Assembly (NCBI GenBank): GCA_902579545.1
Contig: CACHHO010000005.1
Location: forward strand, 1-46,318
Length of the DNA stretch: 46,318 bases
Source of the DNA: Rhodospirillaceae bacterium
GTDB taxonomy: Bacteria > Pseudomonadota > Alphaproteobacteria > TMED109
Reading direction: 5' to 3'
Shown here: positions 8,068 to 16,321 of the stretch, in pieces
Layout: each line of letters starts with the position of its first letter
Position numbering within the stretch: the first letter of the stretch is position 1
Program-made: the position numbers and the translations under genes
Notes under the pieces: model-generated
Database searches by the model: none
What the model saw: only the letters and a program-made list of their open reading frames with translations
What the model was told of the DNA's origin: nothing

Positions 8068-8547
8068 TTATTCATTGCTAGATAAAAACTTATGCTGTTC
8101 TTCACTTATTTTACATTTTTCTAAAGTAAAACTTATATTATTTTTATAACTTGTCGCATAAGTACATTTTAATCCCTTTAATCTTTTCCATACACCAGTC
8201 CCTTCTATGTATTCATTAACTCCTACTCCTTGTTCAAAATTATCGGAAACTCTTTTAGTCATAGACCAATTTTTAAAATCATTTTTATCTGAACCTTCAC
8301 ACATTATTTCTAAATCTATTTTATTTAAATCATCAGTTTTAACTACGCCTCTACAAGTATTTGTTCCATAATTACCATAATTATCAGTCCAAGTTCCTTC
8401 TCCTTCATAAATTGAAAACTTATTTCCATCAGGTAAAGCATAGGTTTTAAGTGTAACTTTTAAGTGAGAGTTTGATATAAGTTCATAAGAATTTGCAGTT
8501 TTTGTAAATATAATTATCAATGCTAAAATTTTTACTAACTTGCTCAT
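8068..8547 (-). CDS. exported small WxD-GYG family protein
   Basis: 159 aa from the ATG at 8547; a GTG two codons earlier is less likely. Signal peptide 1-20. Motifs: GTWTDNYGNYGTNTCRG, IMCEGSDKNDFKNW, GTGVWKRLKGLKCTYATSY, then KCKISEEQHKFL, a tail shared with the members at 10104, 20011 and 44555. Five Cys in the mature chain. TAATAT ends 6 nt before the ATG with TTTACA 16 bp further upstream, so the mRNA is probably leaderless. The 3' end abuts a tRNA-Ser relic. Confidence 0.82.
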   Translation of the reverse strand: MSKLVKILALIIIFTKTANSYELISNSHLKVTLKTYALPDGNKFSIYEGEGTWTDNYGNYGTNTCRGVVKTDDLNKIDLEIMCEGSDKNDFKNWSMTKRVSDNFEQGVGVNEYIEGTGVWKRLKGLKCTYATSYKNNISFTLEKCKISEEQHKFLSSNE

Positions 8548-8553
8548 ACACAC

Positions 8554-8581
8554 ATATTATAAAAAAAAGATTAAATGTAAA
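8554..8581 (-). promoter_or_regulatory. sigma70-like promoter, leaderless type
   Basis: -35 TTTACA (8576-8581), 16-bp spacer, -10 TAATAT (8554-8559), then 6 nt to the ATG at 8547. Transcription would start at or next to the start codon. Confidence 0.55.
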
Positions 8582-8644
8582 TTATTAATTAAAATCTAGA
8601 ATATTTATAAAAGAATATAATAAAATAATAATAGAATAATCTTT

Positions 8645-8815
8645 GTTGTCTAAAAAGACTCCTCGTTAAAATATTTCAGTAATGAGAGGTTTCCTAGCTT
8701 ATAGAATGATTCATATTAGCGTTTTAAGAGTCGTGGGATTCATATAAATATATTTTAGGTACATTGATACCAAATAAGCTTTAACGACTCTGTATGATTC
8801 TTATATGGAATCTTT
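8645..8815 (+). repeat. repeat family A, full copy
   Basis: Part 1 is a hairpin (CTCCTCGTTA ... TAATGAGAGG). Part 2 begins CTTATAGAATGATTCATATT then AGCG and holds stem AGAGTCGT (8727-8734) pairing with ACGACTCT (8784-8791), enclosing a small hairpin GGTA-CATTGA-TACC. It ends TGATTCTTATATGGAATC. Related copies lie at 10585, 24133, 24636, 26250, 32083 and 34268. Function unknown: structured RNA, recombination site or non-autonomous element. It fills the 8548-8925 gap together with plain AT-rich DNA. Confidence 0.85.
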
Positions 8816-8925
8816 TGATATCAATAAAGACACTGTTTGTTGAATTAAATTATATAACTTTACTTGTCATATATTATTAATATTTTTATATTAAGATTTA
8901 TTTTTAATTAAAATAGGAAGTATCT

Positions 8926-9417
8926 ATGAAATTTATATTCTCATTTACAATATTATTCTTTGTTTTTATTTTTAATGCTTTTTGTGAAGAAGGTTCATAT
9001 GAATATTCAAATGTTGGGTCTCATAATTTGGCAAAAGTTAACACATTAGATGGAAGCGTTACTGGTGGCAAACTTGAAGGAATATCCATAGTAATGAAGA
9101 GTAAAGGAAATTTATATCAAGTTGGTCAAAATTCTGAAACTACTTGCATAATTCTTAGTAAAAAAGAAAGCAAAAGTAAAAACTCTGCACTTGAAGCATT
9201 TTGCGAGTCTACAGATTTAGAAACAGGAGATAAAACCTTTGCTTATAATATTAGAAAAGATGGAACAGCAGATACTGGTAGTAAGGGAAGAGGCAAACAA
9301 ACTATAATAGGTGGTACTGGAAAATATAAAGGTATAAGTGGCGAATGCAATTATACTGTTAAATATTTACCAAATAATAAATTAGCTACTGTAGGCACTT
9401 GTGATTATAAAATTTAA
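8926..9417 (+). CDS. exported AOC-like barrel protein
   Basis: 163 aa; signal peptide 1-20 (cut near FCEE). Motifs: TTCIILSKKES, AFCESTDLETGDKTF, then IIGGTGKYKGISGECNYTV at about 127-145, a textbook AOC-like turn that also matches the GTGKWKKLIGxKCxYA block of the WxD-GYG family. Shine-Dalgarno-like AGGAAG lies 7 nt before the ATG. Followed after 52 bp by an exported sCache protein on the same strand; a similar pair occurs at 18872-19846. Confidence 0.8.
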   Translation: MKFIFSFTILFFVFIFNAFCEEGSYEYSNVGSHNLAKVNTLDGSVTGGKLEGISIVMKSKGNLYQVGQNSETTCIILSKKESKSKNSALEAFCESTDLETGDKTFAYNIRKDGTADTGSKGRGKQTIIGGTGKYKGISGECNYTVKYLPNNKLATVGTCDYKI

Positions 9418-9469
9418 TTACTTAATATTCACGTATTTAACTTTAATAATTTTTTAAAAAGGAGCGATA

Positions 9470-9916
9470 ATGAAAAAGTATTTTTTATATTCAATTTTCA
9501 GTATTATCATGTGTTTCAATATTCATGCTACTGATTTTGGTACTAAAGAAGAAGCAGAAAACATGCTAGAAAGAGCTGTAAATATACTCAAGTTAGACAA
9601 ATCTCTAGCCTTAGAGTTATTTGCTGAAGGGGAAGGTGGCTTTATATATAAGGATTTATATACTCTTTGTTATCACATTTCCTCAGGAACTATGTACAGT
9701 CATCCTACTTTAACTGGACTAAGTAGAGAAAAAAGTGTTTCAGAAGGAGTTAATATAGCAGATTTAATTGTTAAAAATGCTTCTGAAGGAAAAGTAAGTT
9801 CAGTTAATGTTAAGGTGCCAAGATTTACTACTGGCGACACGAAAATATTTGATAAAACTCTATTAGTTACTAAAGTAGAAGATTTAGCTTGTGCAGTAGG
9901 TTTTTATAAGAAATAA
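9470..9916 (+). CDS. exported single-Cache (sCache_2-like) domain protein
   Basis: 148 aa; signal peptide 1-20 (cut near HAT). The mature part is one Cache-type sensor domain without any transmembrane or output domain: ENMLERAVNILK helix, FAEGEGGFIYKDLY, a HPTLTG turn, and CAVGFYKK at the end. Stand-alone sCache proteins are thought to bind small ligands such as carboxylates in the periplasm. Strong Shine-Dalgarno AAGGAG. The nearest paralogue is at 19385-19846, with the same N-terminal FGTxxEAxNMLERAVN. Confidence 0.78.
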   Translation: MKKYFLYSIFSIIMCFNIHATDFGTKEEAENMLERAVNILKLDKSLALELFAEGEGGFIYKDLYTLCYHISSGTMYSHPTLTGLSREKSVSEGVNIADLIVKNASEGKVSSVNVKVPRFTTGDTKIFDKTLLVTKVEDLACAVGFYKK

Positions 9917-9972
9917 AATTGTTTTAAATTGTTTAAATAAGTTATAAGGCATATACTTAACTAGTAAATTAT

Positions 9973-10052
9973 ACTGAGTGGTCGAAAGCTCCGGTCTTGA
10001 AAACCGGCGAACGTGCAAGCGTCTTGAGGATTAAGTCCAAACCTAATCGCCA
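9973..10052 (+). pseudogene. tRNA-Ser relic, nearly complete
   Basis: D-arm CTGAGTGGTCGAAAGC, anticodon arm CCGGTCTTGAAAACCGG and 5' part of the variable arm match exactly; the T-arm has diverged to GGATTAAGTCC, and the 3' end CCTAATCGCCA still keeps GCCA. The acceptor 5' strand is lost, so it cannot be a functional tRNA. It is followed 51 bp later by a plus-strand gene. Confidence 0.85.
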
Positions 10053-10103
10053 CTAATATAAAACTTTCTAGTATAATTCATAAAATCTTATAAACTTTTA
10101 CTC

Positions 10104-10595
10104 ATGAAATACTATATCCCAATAATTATATTTGTTTTATTTAATTACTCTAAAGCCTTTACTAAACAACTTTATTTAGAAACTACTGCAACAGGAACTT
10201 ATGTAACTTTCAAAAGTATAAAAATGAATAATGGTACCAAAATAATTCATTATGAAAATGATATGGCTTGGACTGATAATTTCGGAAATTATGGCAGTGG
10301 ATTTTGTTATGGCTCTTTTATTTCTAAAAATGATGTTTATACGAAGTTTGACTTGTATTGTGAAAATAAAAATCAAAATGGAGATGTGTTATGGAGTTTT
10401 TACACAAGGCCTAATACAGAATATGATGCAGGAACCGGCGAGGCTTTTTATATTGACGGTAATGGTGATTACTTAAATTTAATAGGAACAAAATGCATTT
10501 TCTCGACCAAATATTTTGAGAAGAAAATATTTTCAAAAACTAAATGTAAAATCTCTAATAAACAAAAAGAATTTTTAAGTAAAATGTCTAAATAG
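10104..10595 (+). CDS. exported small WxD-GYG family protein
   Basis: 163 aa; signal peptide 1-18 (cut near SKA). Motifs: MAWTDNFGNYGSGFCYG at about 52-68, LYCENKNQNGDVLW, EYDAGTGEAFY, GNGDYLNLIGTKCIFSTKY and the tail KCKISNKQKEFL. Full-length family member. TATAAA ends 9 nt before the ATG. The stop codon TAG is itself inside the beginning of repeat family A (GTCTAAATAGACTC), so the last codons are shared with the repeat. Confidence 0.82.
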   Translation: MKYYIPIIIFVLFNYSKAFTKQLYLETTATGTYVTFKSIKMNNGTKIIHYENDMAWTDNFGNYGSGFCYGSFISKNDVYTKFDLYCENKNQNGDVLWSFYTRPNTEYDAGTGEAFYIDGNGDYLNLIGTKCIFSTKYFEKKIFSKTKCKISNKQKEFLSKMSK

Positions 10596-10735
10596 ACTCT
10601 TCTTTAAAATATTTCAGTAATAAAGAGTTTCCTTGCTTATAGAATGATTCATATTAGCATTTAAAGGGTCGTATGATTCATGTAAATCAATTTTAGGTAC
10701 ATGAGTATCCTATGTAACTAACTCTGTTATTTTAA
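10585..10735 (+). repeat. repeat family A, copy with preserved leading hairpin
   Basis: Begins TGTCTAAATAGACTC and contains the leading hairpin with changed bases: CTCTTCTTTA pairs with TAATAAAGAG, versus CTCCTCGTTA/TAATGAGAGG in the 8645 copy, i.e. compensatory change. Then GCTTATAGAATGATTCATAT and a degenerate stem. The 3' part has decayed. Confidence 0.8.
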
Positions 10736-10873
10736 AGTAGCAGAATAAAAAGTAAATAATTGTATATTAAATTTAAACTGAAATAATAATTTAAAAACCA
10801 TAACTAGCAAATAGTATATTTTATGTGTACTATATTTTTATATTAATTTAATGAATTAATTAAAAAACTAATA

Positions 10874-11653
10874 ATGTTTAACTTAGAAAAATCTTCAAAT
10901 TTTTATTGGTCAAATTATTTAAAAGACTTAAACGTTGATAGAACACCGGATATTTTAAAACCTAAGAATAGAATTGAGGCGTATGGAATACAAAATAATT
11001 TTTTTAAGTATACTACTTATAATTTATTTGGTTGGAAAATAGCAGCAACAAGTTCTAATGGTCAAAAACATATAGGTGTTACTCAGCCTTTAGCAGGGAG
11101 AATATTTAAAGAAAAAGTCTATAAAAATAAAAGTGAAATCAGTTTAGGTAATAATAAAATGGCTGTAGCAGAACCTGAATTTGCATTTAAAATTAATAAA
11201 GATATTTATCCTAGGAAGAAAACATATTCAAATAATGAAGTATTAAGTTTTATTGATGATTTATACCCTGCAATAGAACTTCCAAATTCTAGGTTTACTA
11301 AATATGAAATTCAAGGAGAAGAGCAATTAATAGCAGATAATGCATGTGCTCATCTTTTTATAATAGGTAATAAATTTAATGGGTTATGGAAGGATTTAGA
11401 TTTAAAAAATCATTTAGTGACTATATCTAATCAAAATGGAAAAAATTATACTGGTACTGGGAGCAATGTTTTAGGAAACCCAATTATTGGACTTACTTGG
11501 CTTGTGAATGAATTGTCTAAATACAATATCACTATAAATAAAGAATTGATTATATCGACTGGAACATGTAGTAAGCCTTTTCCTATAAATAAAAATGACT
11601 TCATTACTGCTGATTTTGGTGTCTTAGGGAAAGTAGAAGTATTTATAAAATAA
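10874..11653 (+). CDS. 2-keto-4-pentenoate hydratase/fumarylacetoacetate hydrolase family
   Basis: 259 aa, soluble, without signal peptide. GWKIAATSSNGQKHIGV, PLAGRIF, the acidic VAEPEFAFKI, YPAIELPNSRF, ADNACAHLFIIG and GNPIIGLTWLVNEL match the MhpD-like hydratase branch. Expected role is hydration of 2-hydroxy-dienoic or decarboxylation of 2-oxo-diacids with a bound Mg/Mn ion. It is solitary, between repeat A and a family-B fragment, so it looks like inserted cargo. Weakly related to the exported hydratase at 2035. Confidence 0.8.
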   Translation: MFNLEKSSNFYWSNYLKDLNVDRTPDILKPKNRIEAYGIQNNFFKYTTYNLFGWKIAATSSNGQKHIGVTQPLAGRIFKEKVYKNKSEISLGNNKMAVAEPEFAFKINKDIYPRKKTYSNNEVLSFIDDLYPAIELPNSRFTKYEIQGEEQLIADNACAHLFIIGNKFNGLWKDLDLKNHLVTISNQNGKNYTGTGSNVLGNPIIGLTWLVNELSKYNITINKELIISTGTCSKPFPINKNDFITADFGVLGKVEVFIK

Positions 11654-11728
11654 TCTTGACCCTTAAAATACATTTAATATTTTTTTAAAATTAAACAACT
11701 GATAGTTATGTTTTGTAGACATTTGAGA

Positions 11729-11803
11729 TGACACCTCATCTTTAATTCGTCATACATATGCCTAATAGATATCTTGGACCAATTTAGGAATATTCATATA
11801 TAT
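11729..11803 (+). repeat. family-B leader fragment
   Basis: ATGACACCTCATCTTTAATT followed about 30 bp on by CTTGGACCAATTTAGGA. The same pieces occur at 21300-21369, at 28735 and directly upstream of the integrase remnant at 7181-7195. I read it as the left edge of a lost integrase-bearing element. Confidence 0.6.
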
Positions 11804-11892
11804 TATTGTTGGAGGCAAATATAGAATCGCACTTTAGCTAGCTAGTAAGGTGTGTTATAATCGAGTTTAATTATTTAAAACTTGGAGGTTTA

Positions 11893-12336
11893 ATGCAATT
11901 TTTATTTATTACACTTTTTTTTACAATAATTACAAATGCATACGCAATTAGTTGGACAAAAGAGTTTAATGGCACTAGCTCAAGTGAAAAAATAAACCTA
12001 TCTGATGGCAGAACGGTATCTCATTATAAAAATAGCGGTAATTGGAAAGATAGTTTTGGAAACTATGGAACACAAAAATGCTACGGTACTATCCTAATCA
12101 ATTCTAGAAAAAAAATTAAAGACTGGAAACTATTTTGCGAAGGTATGGACCAAGATAGAAATAACTTTGTTTTGGAATATTTTAGAAATTCCGATATGGA
12201 AGCCGGAACAGGTTCATATGTTTTTATTGATGGAACTGGTAAATGGAAAAAATTAATAGGTACTAAATGTAATTATGCTATTAGTTACTTGGATAATGCC
12301 ATGTTTAACTTTGATAAATGTGAAAGCAAAAATTAA
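11893..12336 (+). CDS. exported small WxD-GYG family protein
   Basis: 147 aa; signal peptide 1-18 (cut near AYA). Motifs: GNWKDSFGNYGTQKCYG at about 51-67, LFCEGMDQDRNNF, SDMEAGTGSYVF, GTGKWKKLIGTKCNYAISY, DKCESKN. This is the cleanest copy and makes a good query for the family. Unlike most members it has a strong Shine-Dalgarno (TTGGAGG, 6 nt before ATG). Followed by a pilin remnant. Confidence 0.83.
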   Translation: MQFLFITLFFTIITNAYAISWTKEFNGTSSSEKINLSDGRTVSHYKNSGNWKDSFGNYGTQKCYGTILINSRKKIKDWKLFCEGMDQDRNNFVLEYFRNSDMEAGTGSYVFIDGTGKWKKLIGTKCNYAISYLDNAMFNFDKCESKN

Positions 12337-12371
12337 TATTTAATTTGGTTAAATTTAGATATATTTAAAAT

Positions 12372-12503
12372 ATGAAAGGTTTTACATTAGTTAAATTACT
12401 AATAGTGGTTGCGATACTTGGAGTATTAGTAGCAGTTGGTATTGTTAGTTTTGGAGACTTTTTAGGAAATTCTAAAGCTATGGCTAAGGTATTAGTTGAA
12501 TAA
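12372..12503 (+). pseudogene. type IV pilin N-terminal remnant
   Basis: A 43-residue ORF: MKGFTLVKLLIVVAILGV then a hydrophobic helix and GDFLGNSKAMAKVLVE. This is the prepilin peptidase site (G-FTLV) and N-terminal helix of a type IV pilin or pseudopilin. The normally invariant Glu at +5 is Lys and the globular domain is missing. No other pilus genes are in the window, so it is probably a broken acquired fragment. Confidence 0.6.
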
Positions 12504-12536
12504 GGTATAGATAATTAGTACAGTTAGTAAGATTAT

Positions 12537-13613
12537 ATGATGAGTAAAATAAGAACTACAAATGGTAGAGGGAAAATTTATGATAGTATTTTAGATACTA
12601 TAGGAAATACACCTGTAATTAAAATCAATAATCTTTCAACTAATGATTGTAGAATGTATGTTAAAGCTGAGTACTTTAATCCTGCATCCTCAGTAAAAGA
12701 CAGATTAGCAGTAAATATTATAGAAGAAGCAGAAATAGAAGGTCATTTATCAAAAGGACAAACAGTTGTTGAAGCAACTTCAGGAAATACAGGAATAGGT
12801 CTTGCAATGGTTTGTGCACAAAAAGGTTATCCACTAGTTATAACAATGGCAGAGAGTTTTTCAATAGAAAGAAGAAAGCTTATGAGAATGCTAGGAGCAA
12901 AAGTTGTATTAACTCCTAAAGAGGAGAAAGGTATTGGTATGTATAAAAAAGCAGTAGAATTAGCTAATGCAAATAATTGGTTTTTAGCAAGCCAATTTGA
13001 AACAAAGGCAAATGTTCGTATTCATACTTCTACTACTGCTAGAGAAATTATAAATGATTTTAAAGATATAAAGTTAGACTACTTTGTTACGGGTTATGGT
13101 ACTGGGGGCACTCTAACAGGAGTTGCAAAAGAATTAAAAAAATATAGCCCTGAGACCAAAATAATTTTAACTGAACCTGAAAACGCTAATTTAGTTTCGT
13201 CTCAGATAAAACAATTAAGAAATAACTATGGTCAACCAAAAAATTCTCATCAAGCATGGAACCCTCACCTTATTCAAGGATGGACACCTGATTTTATTCC
13301 TCTTATTTTACAGGAAGCAATAGATAATCAATTATTTAATGAAATAATACCTGTTTCAGGTGAAGAGGGAATTAAATATTCAAAGATGTTAGCGCAAAAA
13401 GAAGGAATATTTACTGGAATTTCTGGTGGTTCTACCTTTGCAGTAGCTCAAAAAGTTGCAGAAAAAGCTAAAAATGATTCTTCAATATTAGTGATGCTTC
13501 CAGATACCGGAGAAAGATATTTAAGTACTATGTTATTTGATGGTATAGACTCAGACATGAATAAAGAAGAGATGGAGTTAATGCTTTCTACACCTGGCTT
13601 TCATGTCAAATAG
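12537..13613 (+). CDS. cysK: cysteine synthase A-like PLP enzyme
   Basis: 358 aa fold-type II PLP enzyme. The PLP Lys is in SSVKDR (Lys54), the substrate loop is TSGNTG at 81-86, the phosphate loop GYGTGGTLTG near 185, and DTGERYLSTMLFDGI near the end is typical of CysK. Reaction: O-acetylserine plus sulfide to cysteine plus acetate. A C-terminal extension of about 21 residues follows. The start is ATG 12537 or 12540. A housekeeping function in a cargo region; it may be a second copy of the genome's cysK. Confidence 0.88.
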   Translation: MMSKIRTTNGRGKIYDSILDTIGNTPVIKINNLSTNDCRMYVKAEYFNPASSVKDRLAVNIIEEAEIEGHLSKGQTVVEATSGNTGIGLAMVCAQKGYPLVITMAESFSIERRKLMRMLGAKVVLTPKEEKGIGMYKKAVELANANNWFLASQFETKANVRIHTSTTAREIINDFKDIKLDYFVTGYGTGGTLTGVAKELKKYSPETKIILTEPENANLVSSQIKQLRNNYGQPKNSHQAWNPHLIQGWTPDFIPLILQEAIDNQLFNEIIPVSGEEGIKYSKMLAQKEGIFTGISGGSTFAVAQKVAEKAKNDSSILVMLPDTGERYLSTMLFDGIDSDMNKEEMELMLSTPGFHVK

Positions 13614-13718
13614 AAATTTAATTTGAAAAATACGATATTAACTCTCTTTATGCTCCATCATGTACAAATAACATCATAATAAAATTATGTCCTAAATTAA
13701 TACTTTGATAACAATTAA

Positions 13719-14855
13719 TCATATACTCATATCCATTAAACTATAATCTTTTATATCTTTTCTAGCTTTTTCGTTCCAAATATATTTATTTTTTTCATTA
13801 CTAAGGGGTTTATATATATAAGGGGTTTCATTAGGATATTTTTGACTTCTAGCACTTATTGCATATTGAATTAATCTTGATCTTTTAATTACATGTTTTT
13901 TATCATAAACCTTAGGTTTTCCATGAAGTCCGCCACCTAAAACATTTAGCACAGAAGATCTTTTATGAAAGCCATAATTAATAGTCACTCTTCTTTCAAG
14001 ACTAGTGTTTGCAAAAGAGCAATGTAATACCTGTCTATTTGTAATGGCAACATCACCTGGATCACATACTATTGGAACAGCATCGGGCAACCTCTCTGTT
14101 CCAGCCTCATAAACTCTTTTTTTTATATCTATTTTGCCTAACTTGTGAGTGCCAGGAACTACCCATACACCATTACCAGGAGTACTTTTATACAACTGAG
14201 CCATGAAATTAAAACCATGAATATGTTGATCCCAATTAGAGTTATTCCAGTGCGTAGTCCCATCTTGATGCCATGCAACAGAGGCTCCTAGTTCAGGTTC
14301 TTTAATAAAATATCCTTCTGTAAATGGAACAAAATCAATACCATTAATGTTTTCTGCTACCTTTAAGAGTAATGGATGGGCATAAGCAATCATAAAAGTG
14401 TCAGAGAATTGAAGAAATCCTTGAGTTAAATAAATTATTTCCTTAGGAGAATTTAAATTAGGTCTAGGTTCAATCATTTTTACCGGATGTCTGCCATTAG
14501 CAAGTTCAGTTCCTCCAAAAGGATCCGCTAAAGGTTTGGACCAGTATAAAATATTTGCCTTACAATCAACAGTTATTGCAGCCCTACCTTTTGAATCTAT
14601 TCTAGAGGTACTGCTAATAGGAAGCTTTTTTAATATATTAAGATAGTCATTTTTACAATCATTCAATTCTACTTTAGAAAAAACATTTTTAAAAATATAA
14701 AATCCATTTTTTTCATATGAATCTATAATATTTTTATCAAGACTTCCATCATCATTGAATTTAATTGGACCGCGATTATTTAATTTATATGCGAGCTCTT
14801 TCCCAGCCATGAGATAATTATGCATTTCAACTTTTTCAGAACCATATGAAAACAT
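13719..14855 (-). CDS. phytanoyl-CoA dioxygenase (PhyH) family Fe(II)/2-oxoglutarate oxygenase
   Basis: 378 aa. Metal ligands: WHQDG with His196 and Asp198, and distal His278 in QVLHCSF, with the 2-oxoglutarate-binding Arg in ERRVTINYGFH. The double-stranded beta-helix surrounds these. It should hydroxylate a small molecule or fatty acid derivative using O2 and 2-oxoglutarate. Substrate unknown. TATTAT ends 6 nt before the ATG at 14855, so the mRNA may be leaderless. Solitary, between cysK and a tRNA relic. Confidence 0.85.
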   Translation of the reverse strand: MFSYGSEKVEMHNYLMAGKELAYKLNNRGPIKFNDDGSLDKNIIDSYEKNGFYIFKNVFSKVELNDCKNDYLNILKKLPISSTSRIDSKGRAAITVDCKANILYWSKPLADPFGGTELANGRHPVKMIEPRPNLNSPKEIIYLTQGFLQFSDTFMIAYAHPLLLKVAENINGIDFVPFTEGYFIKEPELGASVAWHQDGTTHWNNSNWDQHIHGFNFMAQLYKSTPGNGVWVVPGTHKLGKIDIKKRVYEAGTERLPDAVPIVCDPGDVAITNRQVLHCSFANTSLERRVTINYGFHKRSSVLNVLGGGLHGKPKVYDKKHVIKRSRLIQYAISARSQKYPNETPYIYKPLSNEKNKYIWNEKARKDIKDYSLMDMSI

Positions 14856-14861
14856 ATTATT

Positions 14862-14867
14862 ATAATA
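14862..14867 (-). promoter_or_regulatory. -10-like element, leaderless type
   Basis: TATTAT on the minus strand ends 6 nt before the PhyH start codon; no convincing -35 hexamer is visible. Confidence 0.35.
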
Positions 14868-14910
14868 ACAAATTAAATTAATAATAATAGATATATAGAA
14901 CCACTAAAGG

Positions 14911-15046
14911 AAAAAGACTTTTTTTTGACGAGGAGTTACGGCTAGCTATTAGGTCTTTTTGTTTCTTCCAAAAACAAATACCTTATTTTAGAATCTATAT
15001 AGTTATTCAATTGTTTAGCCTAGTTATGCAGGGTTAAACAAAGTCA
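14911..15046 (+). repeat. repeat family C, upstream of a tRNA-Ser relic
   Basis: Contains TTTTTTGACGAGGAGTTA, GTCTTTTTGTTTCTTCC with CAAAAAC, ATACCTTATTTTAGAATCTA and TTATTCAATTGTTTAGCCTA, then GGTTAAACAAAGTCATTG running into the relic. The same order is found at 16171, 17681 and 18648, partly at 19939 and 21373. TTTTTG/CAAAAA can form a small hairpin. Probably an end of a mobile unit. Confidence 0.8.
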
Positions 15047-15132
15047 TTGAAGTCTGTTGAGTAGTCGAAAGCTCCGGTCTTGAAAACCGGCGAACGTGCA
15101 AGCGTTCCGTGGGTTCGAATCCCACCCTCACC
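15047..15132 (+). pseudogene. tRNA-Ser relic, 5' acceptor replaced, 3' half intact
   Basis: From TTGAGTAGTCGAAAGCTCCG through the anticodon arm, variable arm, T-arm and 3' CCCACCCTCACC it is almost identical to the real tRNA. The 5' acceptor strand reads TTGAAGTCTG and cannot pair with CCTCACC, and no CCA follows. This is the pattern left when an element replaces one half of a tRNA. Confidence 0.88.
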
Positions 15133-15272
15133 AATAGTCTTAAAAGAGCTTCCTGTAAATATTAATGGATTTTAGGCGTTCCTACTTTAAAGTATAAGTT
15201 ATTTACTATATGAAATATTTTTATTATCATATTTGTTATGTTTAGTTAGTATATTAGATAAAATGTATAATC

Positions 15273-16106
15273 ATGAATTTTCTAAAAGATAGTTTTAATA
15301 AAAAAGTTGAATTTATTATAGATGACAGTGAGAATGGCGAGATATTACTTTTTTTACCTGGCTCTTTTAGCACGCCTCAGGCATGGAAACCAATAAATAA
15401 ATTTTTAAAAAATAAATATGTAAAGATTTTTACTAGTATGAGAGGTTATGGTTTAACAGATGAGACAAGGAGCTTAGAAGATTATTCCCTAAAACATCAG
15501 ATAGAAATAGTAAGAGTAATTTCTAAAGAATTAAACAAAGATTTTCACATTATTGGCCATTCTATGGGAGCATTAATAGGCTTAGCCAGTTTATTTACAA
15601 ATGAATTTCCTATAAAAAGCATAGTATGTTTTGATGCTAACCCAATATGGTTGATTGATAAAAAAGAATACAGTGGAATTCTTAACTCTACTATAGAAAT
15701 TGCAAAGAAATTTAAGATTGCATATGATGCTGGGAAAAAAGATGCTTCGAAAATAATTATTGATTTTTATGGTGGTAGAAAAACTTTTGAAAAATTTCCT
15801 GAAAAAGTTAAACAATATTGTAATAAAACCTCAAAAAGTAATGTTTTAGATTGGATGATGACAATCAATAATGATTTTCCTAAATTTAATCAAGAAACTC
15901 AAAATCATGCCATAAAGAATACTAACGCAAAATTTATTATTGGAAACCAAACAAATGACTTAGTTAAGTCTTGTAATAAAGAATTAATGAAACTTTTTTA
16001 TAGAAGTAAACTTGAAAAAATTGACAAAGCTAGTCATTTTTTAATTTCAACTCATCCAAATCAATGTGCAAAAATAATAGATAATTTTTTTACTCGAGCT
16101 ATTTAA
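15273..16106 (+). CDS. alpha/beta hydrolase
   Basis: 277 aa. Oxyanion-side LPGSFST at about 28-34, nucleophile elbow GHSMG at 95-99 (Ser97), and a C-terminal ASHFLISTHP carrying the likely catalytic His. The Asp is probably in IIGNQTNDLVK. It could be an esterase, lipase or carbon-carbon bond hydrolase. Bounded by tRNA relics on both sides (15132 and 16269), it is the sole plus-strand gene of one cassette interval, with the inverse-oriented tetR immediately beyond. Confidence 0.85.
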   Translation: MNFLKDSFNKKVEFIIDDSENGEILLFLPGSFSTPQAWKPINKFLKNKYVKIFTSMRGYGLTDETRSLEDYSLKHQIEIVRVISKELNKDFHIIGHSMGALIGLASLFTNEFPIKSIVCFDANPIWLIDKKEYSGILNSTIEIAKKFKIAYDAGKKDASKIIIDFYGGRKTFEKFPEKVKQYCNKTSKSNVLDWMMTINNDFPKFNQETQNHAIKNTNAKFIIGNQTNDLVKSCNKELMKLFYRSKLEKIDKASHFLISTHPNQCAKIIDNFFTRAI

Positions 16107-16170
16107 AAAAATATAAATGAAGAAATCTAACTTTTTATTCATTTTCAAATGCTTAATATTTTTATATTTT

Positions 16171-16268
16171 TGTTGCGTCTTTTTGTTTCTTGCAAAAACA
16201 GATACCTTATTTTAGAATCTAAATAGTTATTCAATCGTTTAGCCTGATTATTAGGGCTAGAGAAGAAC
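16171..16268 (+). repeat. repeat family C
   Basis: GTCTTTTTGTTTCTTGCAAA, ACCTTATTTTAGAATCTAAA and ATAGTTATTCAATCGTTTAG in the same order as the 14911 copy, leading into a truncated tRNA-Ser relic. Confidence 0.8.
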
Positions 16269-16312
16269 TGTGAAGTCTGCTGAGTAGTCGAAAGCTCTGG
16301 TCTTGAAAACCA
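16269..16312 (+). pseudogene. tRNA-Ser relic, 5' half only
   Basis: GTGAAGTCTGCTGAGTAGTC then GAAAGCTCTGGTCTTGAAAA. Identity ends after the anticodon loop. The junction forms a perfect hairpin AACCAAT-AC-ATTGGTT, and the tetR stop codon lies at 16322, 10 bp on; the hairpin may terminate the tetR transcript. Confidence 0.85.
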
Positions 16313-16321
16313 ATACATTGG

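Noticed and set aside
7917-8105. Longer N-terminal extension of the 7479 gene
   Set aside because: The extra 63 codons run through a tRNA-Ser relic and carry no conserved sequence; the ATG at 7916 has a Shine-Dalgarno and a signal peptide.
9973-10052. Second functional tRNA-Ser
   Set aside because: The 5' acceptor strand is gone and the T-arm is altered, so it cannot fold as a complete tRNA.
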